A DNA stretch of 64,000 bases from Achatina immaculata (Eukaryota > Mollusca > Gastropoda > Stylommatophora > Achatinidae), in assembly GCA_009760885.1 (NCBI GenBank), contig CM019701.1:13041963-13105962 (forward strand). The letters run 5' to 3'. The notes beneath the pieces are model-generated. The model saw only the letters and a list, made by a program, of their open reading frames with translations. It was not told the origin of the DNA and made no database searches. Shown piece by piece: positions 47,301 through 57,821 of the stretch. The first letter of the stretch is position 1. Each line of letters starts with the position of its first letter. A program made the translations under genes and the position numbers.

Positions 47301-48885
47301 TCGGATATGGTTCACTAGTCCAAGCAAACAATTGGCTATGGTTCACTATCACCAACAAACAGTCGGCTGTGGTTCACTAGCCTCAACAAACAATCGGCCA
47401 TGGTTCACTAGCGCCAACAAACAATCGGCTATGATTCACTAGCCCCAACAAACAATCGACTATGGTTCCCTAGCACCAACAAACTGTCTAATATGGTTCA
47501 CTAGCACCAACAAACAATCGGCCATGATTCACTAGTCCCAACAAAGAACCGTCTATGGTTCACTAACCCCAACAAACAATCGTCTATGGTTCACTAGTCC
47601 CAACAATCAATCGTCTATGGTTCACTAGCACCAACAAACAATCGGATATGGTTCACTAGAACCAACAAACAATCGGCTATGGTTCACTAGCCCCAACAAA
47701 CAATCGGCTATGGTTCACTAGCGCCAACAAGCAATCGGCTATGGTTCACTAGCACCAACAAACAATCGGCTATGATTCACTAGCCCAACAAACAATCGGC
47801 TATGATTCACTAACACCAACAAACAATCGGCTATGGTTCACTAGCGCCACCAAACAATTGGCTATGGTTCACTAGCGCCAACAAACAATCGGCTATGGTT
47901 CACTAGCACCAACAAACAATCGGCTATGGTTCACTAGCACCAACAAACAATCGGCTATGATTCACTAGCCCAACAAACAATCGGCTATGATTCACTAACA
48001 CCAACAAACAATCGGCTATGGTTCACTAGCACCAACAAACAATCGGCTATGGTTCACTAGCGCCAACAAACAATCGGCTATGGTTCACTAGCACCAACAA
48101 ACAATCGGCTATGGTTCACTAGCGCCAACAAACAATCGGCTATGGTTCACTAGCACCAACAGACAATTGATTATGGTTCACTAGCACCAACAAACAATCG
48201 GCTATGGTTCACTAGCGCCAAGAAACAATCGGCTATGGTTCACTAGCACTAACAAACAATCGGCTATGGTTCACTAGCACCAACAGACAATTGATTATGG
48301 TTCACTAGCACCAACAACAATTGGCTATGGTTCACTAGCGCCAACAAACAATCGGCTATGGTTCACTAGCACCAACAAACAATCGGCTATGGTTCACTAG
48401 CACCAACAAACAATCGGCTATGATTCACTAGCCCAACAAACAATCGGCTATGATTCACTAACACCAACAAACAATCGGCTATGGTTCACTAGCACCAACA
48501 AACAATCGGCTATGGTTCACTAGCGCCAACAAACAATCGGCTATGGTTCACTAGCACCAACAAACAATCGGCTATGGTTCACTAGCGCCAACAAACAATC
48601 GGCTATGGTTCACTAGCACCAACAGACAATTGATTATGGTTCACTAGCACCAACAAACAATCGGCTATGGTTCACTAGCGCCAAGAAACAATCGGCTATG
48701 GTTCACTAGCACTAACAAACAATCGGCTATGGTTCACTAGCACCAACAGACAATTGATTATGGTTCACTAGCACCAACAACAATCGGCTATGGTTCACTA
48801 GCGCCAACAAACAATCGGCTATGATTCACTAACACCAACAAACAATCGGCTATGGTTCACTAACACCAACAAGCAATCGGCTGCG
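44322..48885. repeat. 31-bp minisatellite, about 147 units, with hybrid units
   Basis: Same unit as 36076-37196. At least 13 units carry AACTGTCTAATATGG in place of AACAATCGGCTATGG, and this variant equals the junction with the 32-bp array at 44320. Near 47856 and 48319 identical runs of variants recur, so a higher-order period of about 463 bp (15 units) exists at the right end. Confidence 0.96.
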
Positions 48886-48889
48886 GATC

Positions 48890-49645
48890 TCTTTCGGCAT
48901 GCGTCTCGTCCCATTAAGTCACTAATTAATGAGGAACATTATTCCTGCGATATTACTATTAATTATTCCCCTACATGCTCTGCTTTGTGAGTGAGGAAAG
49001 CAATCAGTAGTAGAAGTTGGTTCTGTACTAAGCCCTCTAGAGGGACTTGGATGTCAAGGTCCATAGATCTAAAATTCCGACTGAGCTGCTTGCGATGCCA
49101 ACAAACTAGACTAGTAACCAACTACATCTTCTTATGCAAGAAACCAAGCGAAAATTATATAAATTTCTTAACAATATCAATTCTATTATATCTCAGAAGT
49201 ATCATGTTTACATCACCTTCAAAACATATCATCATCTTGTGCCATTCCATCAGGAATGGTTGGCTGCAAGGGACGTCATAAATTATTCTGTCCTTCGCTT
49301 TCACACATGAGCTAGCCAACCTGAATCCTATATATCTTTTCATTCCGTCCATCCATCTCTATCAGTTTATTCTTTTTCTATTTTCCCTTCATCTTTTCCC
49401 TCAACCACAGGTTTCATTATTGTATTATGCTTTTTTTATCTGTTTCATATTTATATGTTTCATTATTTCTCTTTTAGGTCACTTGACTTAGTTCTTCCTT
49501 GTTTATTTTATTGTCTATCTTTGGATACCTCACATTGTTCTGTAGATTGATTCAAGAGTCTCTGTTTTCTTTTTCATTTTCTTCTTTTAATGCTCACTTT
49601 TATATATTATAAAGGAGAGTGTAGTACGCACAGCATTTAACAACC
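48890..49645 (+). repeat. Non-array block, unit 2 copy
   Basis: Counterpart of 37197-37986. It contains a 96-codon frame (48991-49281) matching 37342-37632 with several replacements. Not supported as a gene. Confidence 0.7.
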
Positions 49646-49739
49646 CGCATCTTACATGGACTGAAAATATCCCGTCTAAACGAGTACAAATGCAGAAATG
49701 AAGTTCAAATTCTGCACTTTCAAAGACACTTTCTTGCAA

Positions 49740-49915
49740 GCTACAGCTAAGTGCTCCTTTTTTCCCATTATTTTTTCATTCTTATTTCTTATATATCACT
49801 GATGTGAATTTATGTTTTCCTATTCCATTGTCATGTAAGTTTTGTATGATTAAGATGTAAACTGAAACGTTACAACTGTTGCTCTGTTAATAAAGTTCCT
49901 CCTACTTCTGTGTTA
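49740..49915 (+). mobile_element. Family H repeat 3' end with hammerhead-like motif
   Basis: GTATGATTAAGATGTAAACT and GAAACGTTACAAC are followed by TTAATAAAG. The same arrangement is found on the minus strand at 52150-52235 and, more diverged, at about 59975-60015. The block order [near-CUGAUGA]-[short stem]-GAAACGT(C/T)AC resembles the hammerhead core found in ends of Penelope-like elements. That resemblance is from memory and the CUGAUGA box is degenerate. Confidence 0.45.
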
Positions 49916-50267
49916 AATAATTTTAACATTTTGTTATTACAGCTTTACTGCAGTGGGTTTGTGTATATTTGTATGTTTAGTTTTATATGTGCTTATACCT
50001 AAAGATTATTCGTGTGATAAAACTAGACTATGTAGTGTGTACATAACTTTATACGTCTGGGACTAACAATGTCACTCTGACACGAACACTAGAATACAAG
50101 AGCCAGTTTCATACAGACACAACACTTTAGTCGTTTCTATTCACGTGATCTATTAATTTAAACAAAAGATCACCATTGTTCAAATATTTCACGCAGCAGA
50201 TGTTTCTCATTTGTCTGAAAGCTGTCTTGATTTCATAAGTCCATTTTCTACTGTGACTGGGCTTTAT

Positions 50268-50450
50268 ATATGTATGTATGTACGTATGTATGTACGTATG
50301 TATGTATGTGTGTATGTATGTATGTATGTATGTATGTATGTATGTATGTATGTATGTATGTATGTATGTATGTATGTATATGTATGTATGTATATATGTA
50401 TGTATGTATGTACGTACGTATGTATGTATGTATATATGTATATATGCACC
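50268..50450. repeat. (TATG)n microsatellite
   Basis: About 45 tetranucleotides with some TACG and TATA variants. Overlapping open frames in all three plus-strand registers (Met-Tyr-Val-Cys repeats) are meaningless. Confidence 0.98.
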
Positions 50451-50492
50451 CTCACACCACTATTCTCTCATCTTGAAGCTAATATGACACGG

Positions 50493-50880
50493 TATAATTA
50501 TTGAATGGAGACTTCAGATCAATATCAATAAGACCAAAGTAATCGTGTTCTGCAGGAAAGACCAGAAGCCACATATGGATATAATCGTAGACAAAGAGAG
50601 ACTGGAACAAGTGACAAACCAAACTACAGCTACCTAGGACACACACTAAATGAAGAAGATAGGTGTGAGATGAAGATAAAGAAAAGAATTGGGATGACAA
50701 AACATACACTCAACACCTAGAAGACAACGCTGTTATCCAGAAATCTGCCCATAAAAACAAAATTAGATTTGTAAAGTCTTATGTCTACTCTGTTTTACTG
50801 TATGTAGCAGAGACATGGACTCTAAGCAAAAAGATGGAGGGAAAGATTATCTCTCTGAACCTTTAAGTGCCCAGAGCACA
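50493..50880 (+). pseudogene. RTE family E reverse-transcriptase relic
   Basis: The plus strand reads WRLQININ, KTKVIVFCRKDQKP and IIVDKERLEQV, then after a frameshift NYSYLGHTLNEEDRCEMKIK, KRIGMTKHTLNT. This is the segment after YADD (LKINxxKTK...YLG) of an RTE-type RT. It is interrupted at about 50880 by a family F piece on the other strand and may resume at 51155-51190 (KINAAEMWF). Heavily degraded. Confidence 0.7.
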
Positions 50881-50892
50881 TGGGGCTTCCGC

Positions 50893-51152
50893 AGATCCCT
50901 GTCCTTCGCCTTTTTTTTCTGCTCTTGCCCAGGTGAGCCCTCTATTGCTCAACATCCTTTCTGTTGTTCTTCCCCATGTCTCTTTTGGTCTACCCTTACT
51001 TCTGTTCCTCTGTGGTGTCCATCTTAGTGCTATTTTTGGTAGTGAGTTGTCAGTCATTCGGAGCACATGTCCCAACCATCGCCAGCGTCTTTCCTCAATA
51101 ATTGTTGTCAGTGGCTTCATCTGCATTTCTGCCAATAAGATGTTATTTCTTA
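50893..51152 (-). mobile_element. RTE family F 3' fragment
   Basis: A 90-codon minus-strand frame (50863-51135) contains ERRWRWLGHVLRMTDNSLPK and RSKGRPKETWGRTTERML. The (W)LGHVLRM...GRPKETW pattern is the RTE C-terminal region. It is nearly the same as 8280-8525 and more intact. It lies inside the family E relic. Confidence 0.8.
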
Positions 51153-51312
51153 TGGAAGCAAGGGAGGGAAAGATTAATGCAGCAGAAATGTGGTTCTACA
51201 TCAATCAATCAATCAGTCAAGTGACATGCAGTGTGGCGTAGGGATCATTTCTCTCCACAGTTCCCTGTCTTTGAGGTTCTACAAAAAACAAAAAAAAACC
51301 AGGTCATATAGC

Positions 51313-51613
51313 ATTGAGAATGAAAAGAACAAATGCACACGTTTTAGAAAATTCCAAGAATGTGAACTTCTCAAAGAAATAAAGACGAAAAAAAAAATCT
51401 AAATGCTTTGGCTATTAGAAGACATAACAATATACCGAAGACCATACTAGAAGGAAAGATGGAAGACACAAGAACAAGAGAAAGATAAAGATGCAGATGG
51501 GAAGATAATACGAGAATAGACAGGGCACAGCCTGGCTGAGGGCACCATCAAGGCGAGGGAGCCAGGGAACCAGAGATTCATTACCAGCAACCTTCATTCT
51601 GGAGAGAGCACAA

Positions 51614-51664
<51 letters not shown>

Positions 51665-51667
51665 AAA
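51313..51667 (+). mobile_element. RTE family D LINE 3' end, unit 2 copy
   Basis: Counterpart of 38052-38385, with a longer (GATGAT)n tail at 51615-51665. Confidence 0.65.
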
Positions 51668-52042
51668 TATTTCAGATAATTCTCAAAATAATAGTTACAA
51701 TAAAAACAGGACACATGATATGAGATGAAATTTTTTTTATTTTATATTGTGTTATCACGTGGGCAAATTCTCAGAAAAAGAAGACAGTCCGGTCATGTTT
51801 CCGTATTCATGGTTGTTTCCGGTTTATCCCAGTCCTTGTTTTGTTGCATGTTGGAGATGGAGAGAAACAAATGATAAAAATTAACAACATAAATAGCTGT
51901 CATAGTTAACTATTGTAGTAACAGAAGAAATAGTTACAATCAATGATACTGCTAACATTGACGTGCGTGACAATTGCATCAGTAGAAGTTCTAAGTCTTT
52001 GAGAAACATGTTCCAAGAGAACTGAAGACAATGGCGTAGAAG

Positions 52043-52149
52043 TAGTTGCAGAAACAGTAATATAAACAGTAGTCTTTCATTTCATGTTTACGTTTAGAAA
52101 CAATATTTATGTATGTTACTAGATCTAGTTACATTAGAATGTATAAACT
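52043..52149. other. Boundary of unit 2, low-copy
   Basis: This is the first sequence after homology with unit 1 ends. Nothing is recognised. Confidence 0.5.
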
Positions 52150-52240
52150 ATGAGAATTATAGGAATCGCTTTATTACTTAATGGGCACATACTTGTGACG
52201 TTTCGGCGTGAGCCTTAATCATACGAAAACACACAGGTCG
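52150..52240 (-). mobile_element. Family H repeat end with hammerhead-like motif
   Basis: The minus strand reads GTATGATTAAGGCTCACGCC, GAAACGTCACAAG and further on TAATAAAG. Stem II (GGC-TCAC-GCC) is intact, while the CUGAUGA box reads AUGAUUA, so self-cleavage is unlikely. Compare 49840-49890. Confidence 0.5.
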
Positions 52241-52322
52241 AAGAAAAAAAGCTGTTCCTACTTTTTCCTAGTTTATACATTCTGGTATCACAGCTCTACT
52301 GCAGTTGCTTCGTGTATAGTTA

Positions 52323-52515
52323 CATCTTATCTTATATATCTTATATCCTTCCCGTGCCGTTAAACGGCACATAGGGCTCGCAAAGTAGTTCGCCAATTTT
52401 TCCTGTCTTCGGCGAGTCTTTCAACCTCATCAAAGGATTTTATGCCTTTTAACTTGGCCTCTCTTAATAATGTCCTCTTCAGAGTTTCGCGCGGTCTGCC
52501 CTTTTTTCTTCGGCC
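52323..52515 (-). mobile_element. RTE family B LINE, 193-bp copy, 10-bp TSD
   Basis: Only the 3' end is present: the terminal GRPRETL...RALC region, a stop and the (ATAAG)n tail at the left. The TSD TGTATAGTTA is at 52313-52322 and 52516-52525. It is nearly identical to the end of the nested copy at 16500-16677. Confidence 0.93.
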
Positions 52516-52973
52516 TGTATAGTTATATACTCACACATTAATTATTGTGTAGTTACATAAGAAATAAATTTTGCATCGGTTCTAGCACCCACCAACAAAC
52601 TTAGTGACACTGGCAATGGCATGAGTAGACACATCGTGTATTCTAAAATTTCTAAGATAGATATAGACTTGACATTCTTGGCAGCGGAAAACGTTTATCA
52701 AATTCAGTTTTAACCGACTCCAAAAGAACCTGACGTGACGTGACAAGACAAAAGTAAACCAACTCCCAGAAAATGAACGTTTCCTTCCTTCATGGCAACT
52801 TTCAGAGAATTATACTGGGGTGGTGGGGTGGAGGTGGGGGTTGGGAGACAGCAATAAGACTAGAAATATATTTATTACTTCTTGTCCGTGTAATATTTTT
52901 TCTGTCTGTTAACTTAAACTTAATGCAGCAAATCATATTCACTTTCAGCATTTCTGAATTTCTCGTTTCTTCT

Positions 52974-53665
52974 TATCTTATATCCTTCCCGTGCTGTTAA
53001 ACGTCACATAGGGCTCGCAAAGTAGTTCGCCAATTTTTCCTGTCTTCGGCGAGTCTTTCAACCTCATCAAAGGATTTTATGCCTGTTAATTTGACCTCTC
53101 TTAACAATGTCCTCTTCAGAGTTCCACGCGGTCTGCCTCTTTTTCTTTGGCCTGTTGTGTTTCACTTGATAGCTTGTTTTCGGATTCTCTGATCATTTCT
53201 TCTCATCAAGTGACCAACATATGTCTATCTCCTTTTCCTGATCACCCATGAGACTGGTTGTTGTTCAGTCATCTGTCTTATCTCTGCATTGTTTTTGAAT
53301 TCGTTCCACTTGATGCCGAGTATTTTCCTTATGCATTTGTTTTCAAAAGAGTCTAATTTCTTTTCTATTTCTTTAGTTGTTTTCCAGCTTTCACGTGCAT
53401 AAATGAGGGTGGATATTACATTTGAATTGAATAGTTTTAACTTGGTTTTTGTGATTATAACTTTTGAGTTCCATATGTTCTCAAGATTCTTGAAGATTGA
53501 TGCTGCTTTTGCAATTCTGATCCTAATTTCCTTTCTAGTGTCACCATCCTGGTCTATGTAGCTGCCAAGGTATGCAGATTGATTGACTTCTTCAATATCT
53601 GTCACTTCTATGTCTAATTTTCCATTTTGATTAATGGGAATTGTCATTATTTTCTTGGAGCACAA
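52974..53665 (-). pseudogene. RTE family B C-terminal frame, 5'-truncated
   Basis: The minus-strand frame 53225-53665 (146 codons) starts in the post-YADD region (MCSKKIMTIPINQNGK), passes SAYLGSYIDQDGDTRKEI, STLIYARESWKTTKEI and ENKCIRKILGIKWNEFKN and runs to QPVSWVIRKRR. A frame change then leads through the GRPRGTL region to the tail at 52974. It is the longest family B copy in the window. I find no convincing TSD. Confidence 0.85.
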
Positions 53666-53929
53666 TAAATAAACTGAAATAAAGAAAAGAATGCGTGAGT
53701 GGGAGACAGGAATAGTAACAGATTTAATGTTGTGATCTCGCTGAGACTGACCAGTTCTGTTTACATTGAATGAGCAATTTTATGCCAGGAGGGGCAAGCA
53801 AAGAACTGCAACTCTAGACAGTGAGGAATACAAGAAATGACGACTACGGTAAAACTGGTTCTAGTAATAAATATACACACAGATTTATATTTCAGTTTAT
53901 AGAATATAGAAAATATAGAAAGAAGTGGA
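53666..53929. other. Low-copy sequence, no gene recognised
   Basis: AT-rich; nothing recognised before the array begins. Confidence 0.5.
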
Positions 53930-54690
53930 GAAAGTGAGCAGAAAATAGTAGAAAAACCTAGAAAAAGTGGGAAAAGTCAGCAGGAAGTTGTAGAAAAAGA
54001 TAGAAAAACGTGGAGAAAGTGTGCAGAAACTAATAGGAAAAAGGATAGAAAAAATGGAGAAAGAGAGCAGGAACTAGTAAAAAAAGACAGAAAAAAAGTG
54101 GATAAAGTGAGCAGGAACTAGTAGAAAAAAAATAGAAAAAAGTGGAGAAAGTGAGCAGGGGCTATTATAAAAAAAAATAGAAAAAAGTGGAGAAAGTGAA
54201 CAGGAACTAGTAGAAAAAAGTGGAGAGAGTGAGGAGGAACTAGTAGAAAAAGACAGAGAAAAGCGGAGAAAGTGAGCAGGAACTAGTAGAAAAAGACAGA
54301 GAAAAGCGGTGAAAGTGAGCAAGAACTAATAGAAAAAGACAGAGAAAAGCGGAGAAAGTGAGCAGGAACTAGTAGAAAAAGACAGAGAAAAGCGGAGAAA
54401 GTGAGCAGGAACTAATAGAAAAAGACAGAGAAAAGCTGAGAAAGTGAGCAGGAAATAGTAGAAAAAGATAGAAAAAAGCGGAGAAAGTGAGCAGGAACTA
54501 GTAGAAAAAAGACAGAGAAAAGCGGAGAAAGTGAGCAGAAAATAGTAGAAAAAGATAGAAAAAAGGGAAGAAAATGAGCAGGAACTAGTAGAAAAAGACA
54601 GAGAAAAGCGGAGAAAGTGAGTAGGAACTAGTAGAAAAAGACAGAGAAAAGCGGAGAAAGTGAGCAGGAACTAATAGAAAAAGATACAGG
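53930..54690. repeat. 42-bp purine-rich minisatellite, about 18 units
   Basis: The unit is AAAGACAGAGAAAAGCGGAG followed by AAAGTGAGCAGGAACTAGTAG. One strand is almost pure purine, which could favour triplex or R-loop formation; that is inference only. Confidence 0.95.
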
Positions 54691-54879
54691 AAGAACAAAT
54701 CTTCTTATTGCCACTCTTGTTCCTGCTCACCTTCTCCCGCTCTACCTAGACCTGACTGTCCACAGATACTATACGTGTATAGTAAGAGAATAAAGGTTGC
54801 TAGTAAAACTTATTTAGTTGATATGGTAATTCAGTTACCGCCAATTATATAAAAAGTATTTATTTTCCCCAGACTTGCA

Positions 54880-55470
54880 ACAAATGATTGATGTTGATGC
54901 TATAACATGGACATCTAAGGTGACAGATAGGGATGATTGATGTTGATGCTATAACATGGACATCTAAGGTGACAGATAGGGATGATTGATGTTGATGCTA
55001 TAACATGGACATCTATGGTGACAGATAGGGATGATTGATGTTGATGCTATAACATGGACATCTAAGGTGGCAGATAGGGATGATTCATGTTGATGCTATA
55101 ACATGGACATCTAAGGTGGCAGATAGGGATGATTGATGTTGATGCTATAACGTGGACATCTAAGGTGGCAGATAGGGATGATTGATGTTGATGCTATAAC
55201 ATGGACATCTAAGGTGACAGATAGGGATGATTGATGTTGATGCTATAACATGGACATCTAAGGTGGCAGATAGGGATGATTCATGTTGATGCTATAACAT
55301 GGACATCTAAGGTGACAGATAGGGATGATTGATGTTGATGCTATAACATGGACATCTAAGGTGGCAGATAGGGATGATTGATGTTGATGCTATAACATTG
55401 ACATCTAAGGTGACAGATAGGGATGATTGATGTTGATGTTATAACATGGACATCTAAGGTGACAAACAGG
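54880..55470. repeat. 49-bp minisatellite, about 12 units
   Basis: The unit is GATGATTGATGTTGATGCTA, TAACATGGACATCTAAGGTG and ACAGATAGG. Very homogeneous. Confidence 0.97.
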
Positions 55471-55544
55471 GAAGCTCTAACAAAAAATAACGAAGAAAGG
55501 GTCCTATTTAAATAAATAAGTAAACGAGTCATTTTTCACTGGAA

Positions 55545-55738
55545 ATGTAACAAGAAGGTGATGACTTGGAAACATTATGACAACAGAAAAGATAAATGGG
55601 AAGAGATAAAGGGGAAGACCAAGAGAAAACATCATGGACAGTCACACAATAAAAAAAAGTCAAGAACGGAAATAATTAAAATTATCAAGGGCTGAGGTCT
55701 TTCCATTCACGGCACATAGTGATGATGATGATGAATAA
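55545..55738 (+). mobile_element. Degraded RTE A-like 3' end, (GAT)n tail
   Basis: The decayed plus-strand frame resembles the RTE A terminus (a GRPRENIMDSLT-like stretch after ENIMTTEKINGK) and ends in GATGATGATGATG at about 55721-55733. A still more decayed counterpart lies at 60085-60260, so this insertion predates the tandem duplication. Confidence 0.65.
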
Positions 55739-57580
55739 AGAAAAGCTTTCTTTATTTTATAACGCGTACAATATTTACTAGACAACTTAGTTTTATCTTT
55801 CCAGTATAATATCCCACTTTATGAGAAAACTGCAGAGGTTAATAATTTATTTTCAGTGTTAGAAAAATCTATAACTTCTCAAAGCTAAAACATACCTTAC
55901 ACAACAGCACCTTCAACTGCAACAGACAAGTGAGCAAGGGGAAATAACCATATAAATGATAAGTTTTTTTTCTTTCTTTTTTCATACAAAATCCATTTTA
56001 ACACACTAGTTTCATGAGTAAGATGAAATAATTATCATTTTTACGTAAATGAAACTGGGAGTATATTACTTATGATGAATCATTTTGCAATTACAACTCT
56101 CTGATTTCCGTACTAAAGGAAGTGTTCTTTTTGTGACCTAATCTCACATAAAACATGAAGTAATTATACATGAAAACGAAGCGAATGATCCCTATAATAT
56201 CAATGAAAAGGGTAATATAGTCTCTCTTTATCTGATAATACATTGTAAGGAGACTGTCAAAATGCCACATGAATTCAGCTCTGCAATTGTTTTAATCATA
56301 AATATTTGAAACAGAATTATTAGACTTTAACTTATTTCACTGATTGAACTAAATCACATACACTGTATGAGGAAGTACACGATACAATATTTCAGTTTCA
56401 TCAGTTGTCAGTGACAGAAATAATTCAAAGAAAGTGAGAGTAACGCTGTAATTAGAGAATCCTTGAACAATATTGTGTTTCATTTCTTCTAGCGAGGTCC
56501 TGTTTAAGGTTCTTGGAATTGTACGTTGGACTGGTCATTGATATTCTTTGCATTATAAATATTATATGGATATCCTCTTTTTGGTATGAAAACAAGGTCA
56601 CGTTTTCTGCTAAATCTATAACGTTTGTTTTAAAACATTTTTATTTTTCACTGCACTGTAGTGTCAATGTTATCAGAACATTCTTCATTCCCTCTCTAAA
56701 ACCAAAATACACGTGTTAACCGCATATGATATTAAATAAACACGTCTGACACATATAACTGCAAGAAGCACATAAATAAGTCCTTCTACTGGTGAAAACC
56801 TGTAACATATTGGAAAAAGCTGTTGAAGCCAGCCATATGAATACATATAGGAGATCGTGAGACGGTGGCATTAGATCACACAAATATTAGATAAAATTGA
56901 GACTAATACATCGGTAACGTTATGTGAAATATATACGTAAATACACATCACGATTAGAATAAAATAAAGCATAATCTGTCAGTATAATGCATTAAAGTGC
57001 ATAGTACAGCACATACCTTGTTCTATCGTGTCCGAAGAGAGATAGCAAAACGTTGACATTATTTGAAGGGAAATAACCAGTAAAAATGTTATTCTTACTA
57101 ACAGTAAACAGTCTATGCTGATTCATTTGAATTTATTTTTTAAAAAAAAACACAAAAACTAATGATTATTTGTGATAAAATTGGCAGGATGTAGAGAGAG
57201 AGTCAACACACCCGAGAAGTGGAGAACGGAAATTAAAGCAACAAATTTTGGCCATCCGCTCTATAAAGTAAGTGGTCAAGCACTTTCAGGAACTCTGTGT
57301 CCCTTTAAATTTTTTAAAAAATACGACACTACAAGACAAGACATTCACTAACACACTATATAGTGTGATACTGTGTTCGTATGTTTGTACTGCGTGTAAC
57401 ATTCCCTAGACACACTACTTATCAAATTCTATTTCGGTGAACAATTCACTTTAAGCTTTCAATCATTACACACGTGCTTCAACTGAGACTTTAATGTCAG
57501 CATTAAACTGTATCAGGAATTGATACATTTTTCAAACTTATTATCGGTTATCTGTTACAAGATTTCTTTAATACCAACAG
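55739..57580. other. AT-rich duplicated sequence, no gene recognised
   Basis: No coding signal. A 68-codon frame (56513-56719) lies in the duplicated block, but its counterpart near 62100 does not preserve it. Confidence 0.55.
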
Positions 57581-57581
57581 A

Positions 57582-57627
<46 letters not shown>
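57581..57627. repeat. (TA)n microsatellite
   Basis: About 22 TA dinucleotides. Similar (TA)n runs sit at 61509-61534 and 61632-61658 in the right copy. Confidence 0.97.
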
Positions 57628-57821
57628 CCTATTTATCTTGTAATATAATTTTAAATCTGTCAAAATATCAAATAAACAAATGAATATATATTGATTACAA
57701 ATATCTGAAACACAATCAGAACACTTCAATTTATGTCACTTTATAGACTAAATCAAATTTGCTGTGTGAGGAAATACACCACAAAATATCTGCAGTCGTA
57801 ATGACACCTTATTTAGGCATG

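Larger units (their letters stand above)
49646..51254. other. 1.6-kb unit-2-only segment
   Basis: In unit 1 the sequence TTTAACAACAGTTCCCTGTC is continuous near 37979-37998. In unit 2 its halves are separated by this segment. It holds a family H end, a (TATG)n microsatellite, and fragments of two RTE families. Its ends show no clear TSD, so insertion in unit 2 and deletion in unit 1 remain open. Confidence 0.7.
38863..52042. repeat. Macro-duplication unit 2
   Basis: Same order of elements as 28498-38762 with longer 32-bp and 31-bp arrays. It lacks the RTE A insertion, the 2-kb element and the 600-bp spacer, and has an extra 1.6 kb at about 49646-51254. Homology with unit 1 ends at AATGGCGTAGAA (52031-52042), the last bases before the gap in unit 1. 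Confidence 0.9.

Noticed and set aside
44322..48885. Long array of 31-bp repeats resembling a CRISPR array
   Set aside because: Units are directly adjacent with no variable spacers, there are no cas genes, and the surroundings (RTE LINEs, SINE, microsatellites) are eukaryotic. The same holds for the 30-, 32- and 34-bp arrays.
50211..50504. Met-Tyr-Val-Cys repeat frames
   Set aside because: Translation of a (TATG)n microsatellite, open in several registers and both strands.
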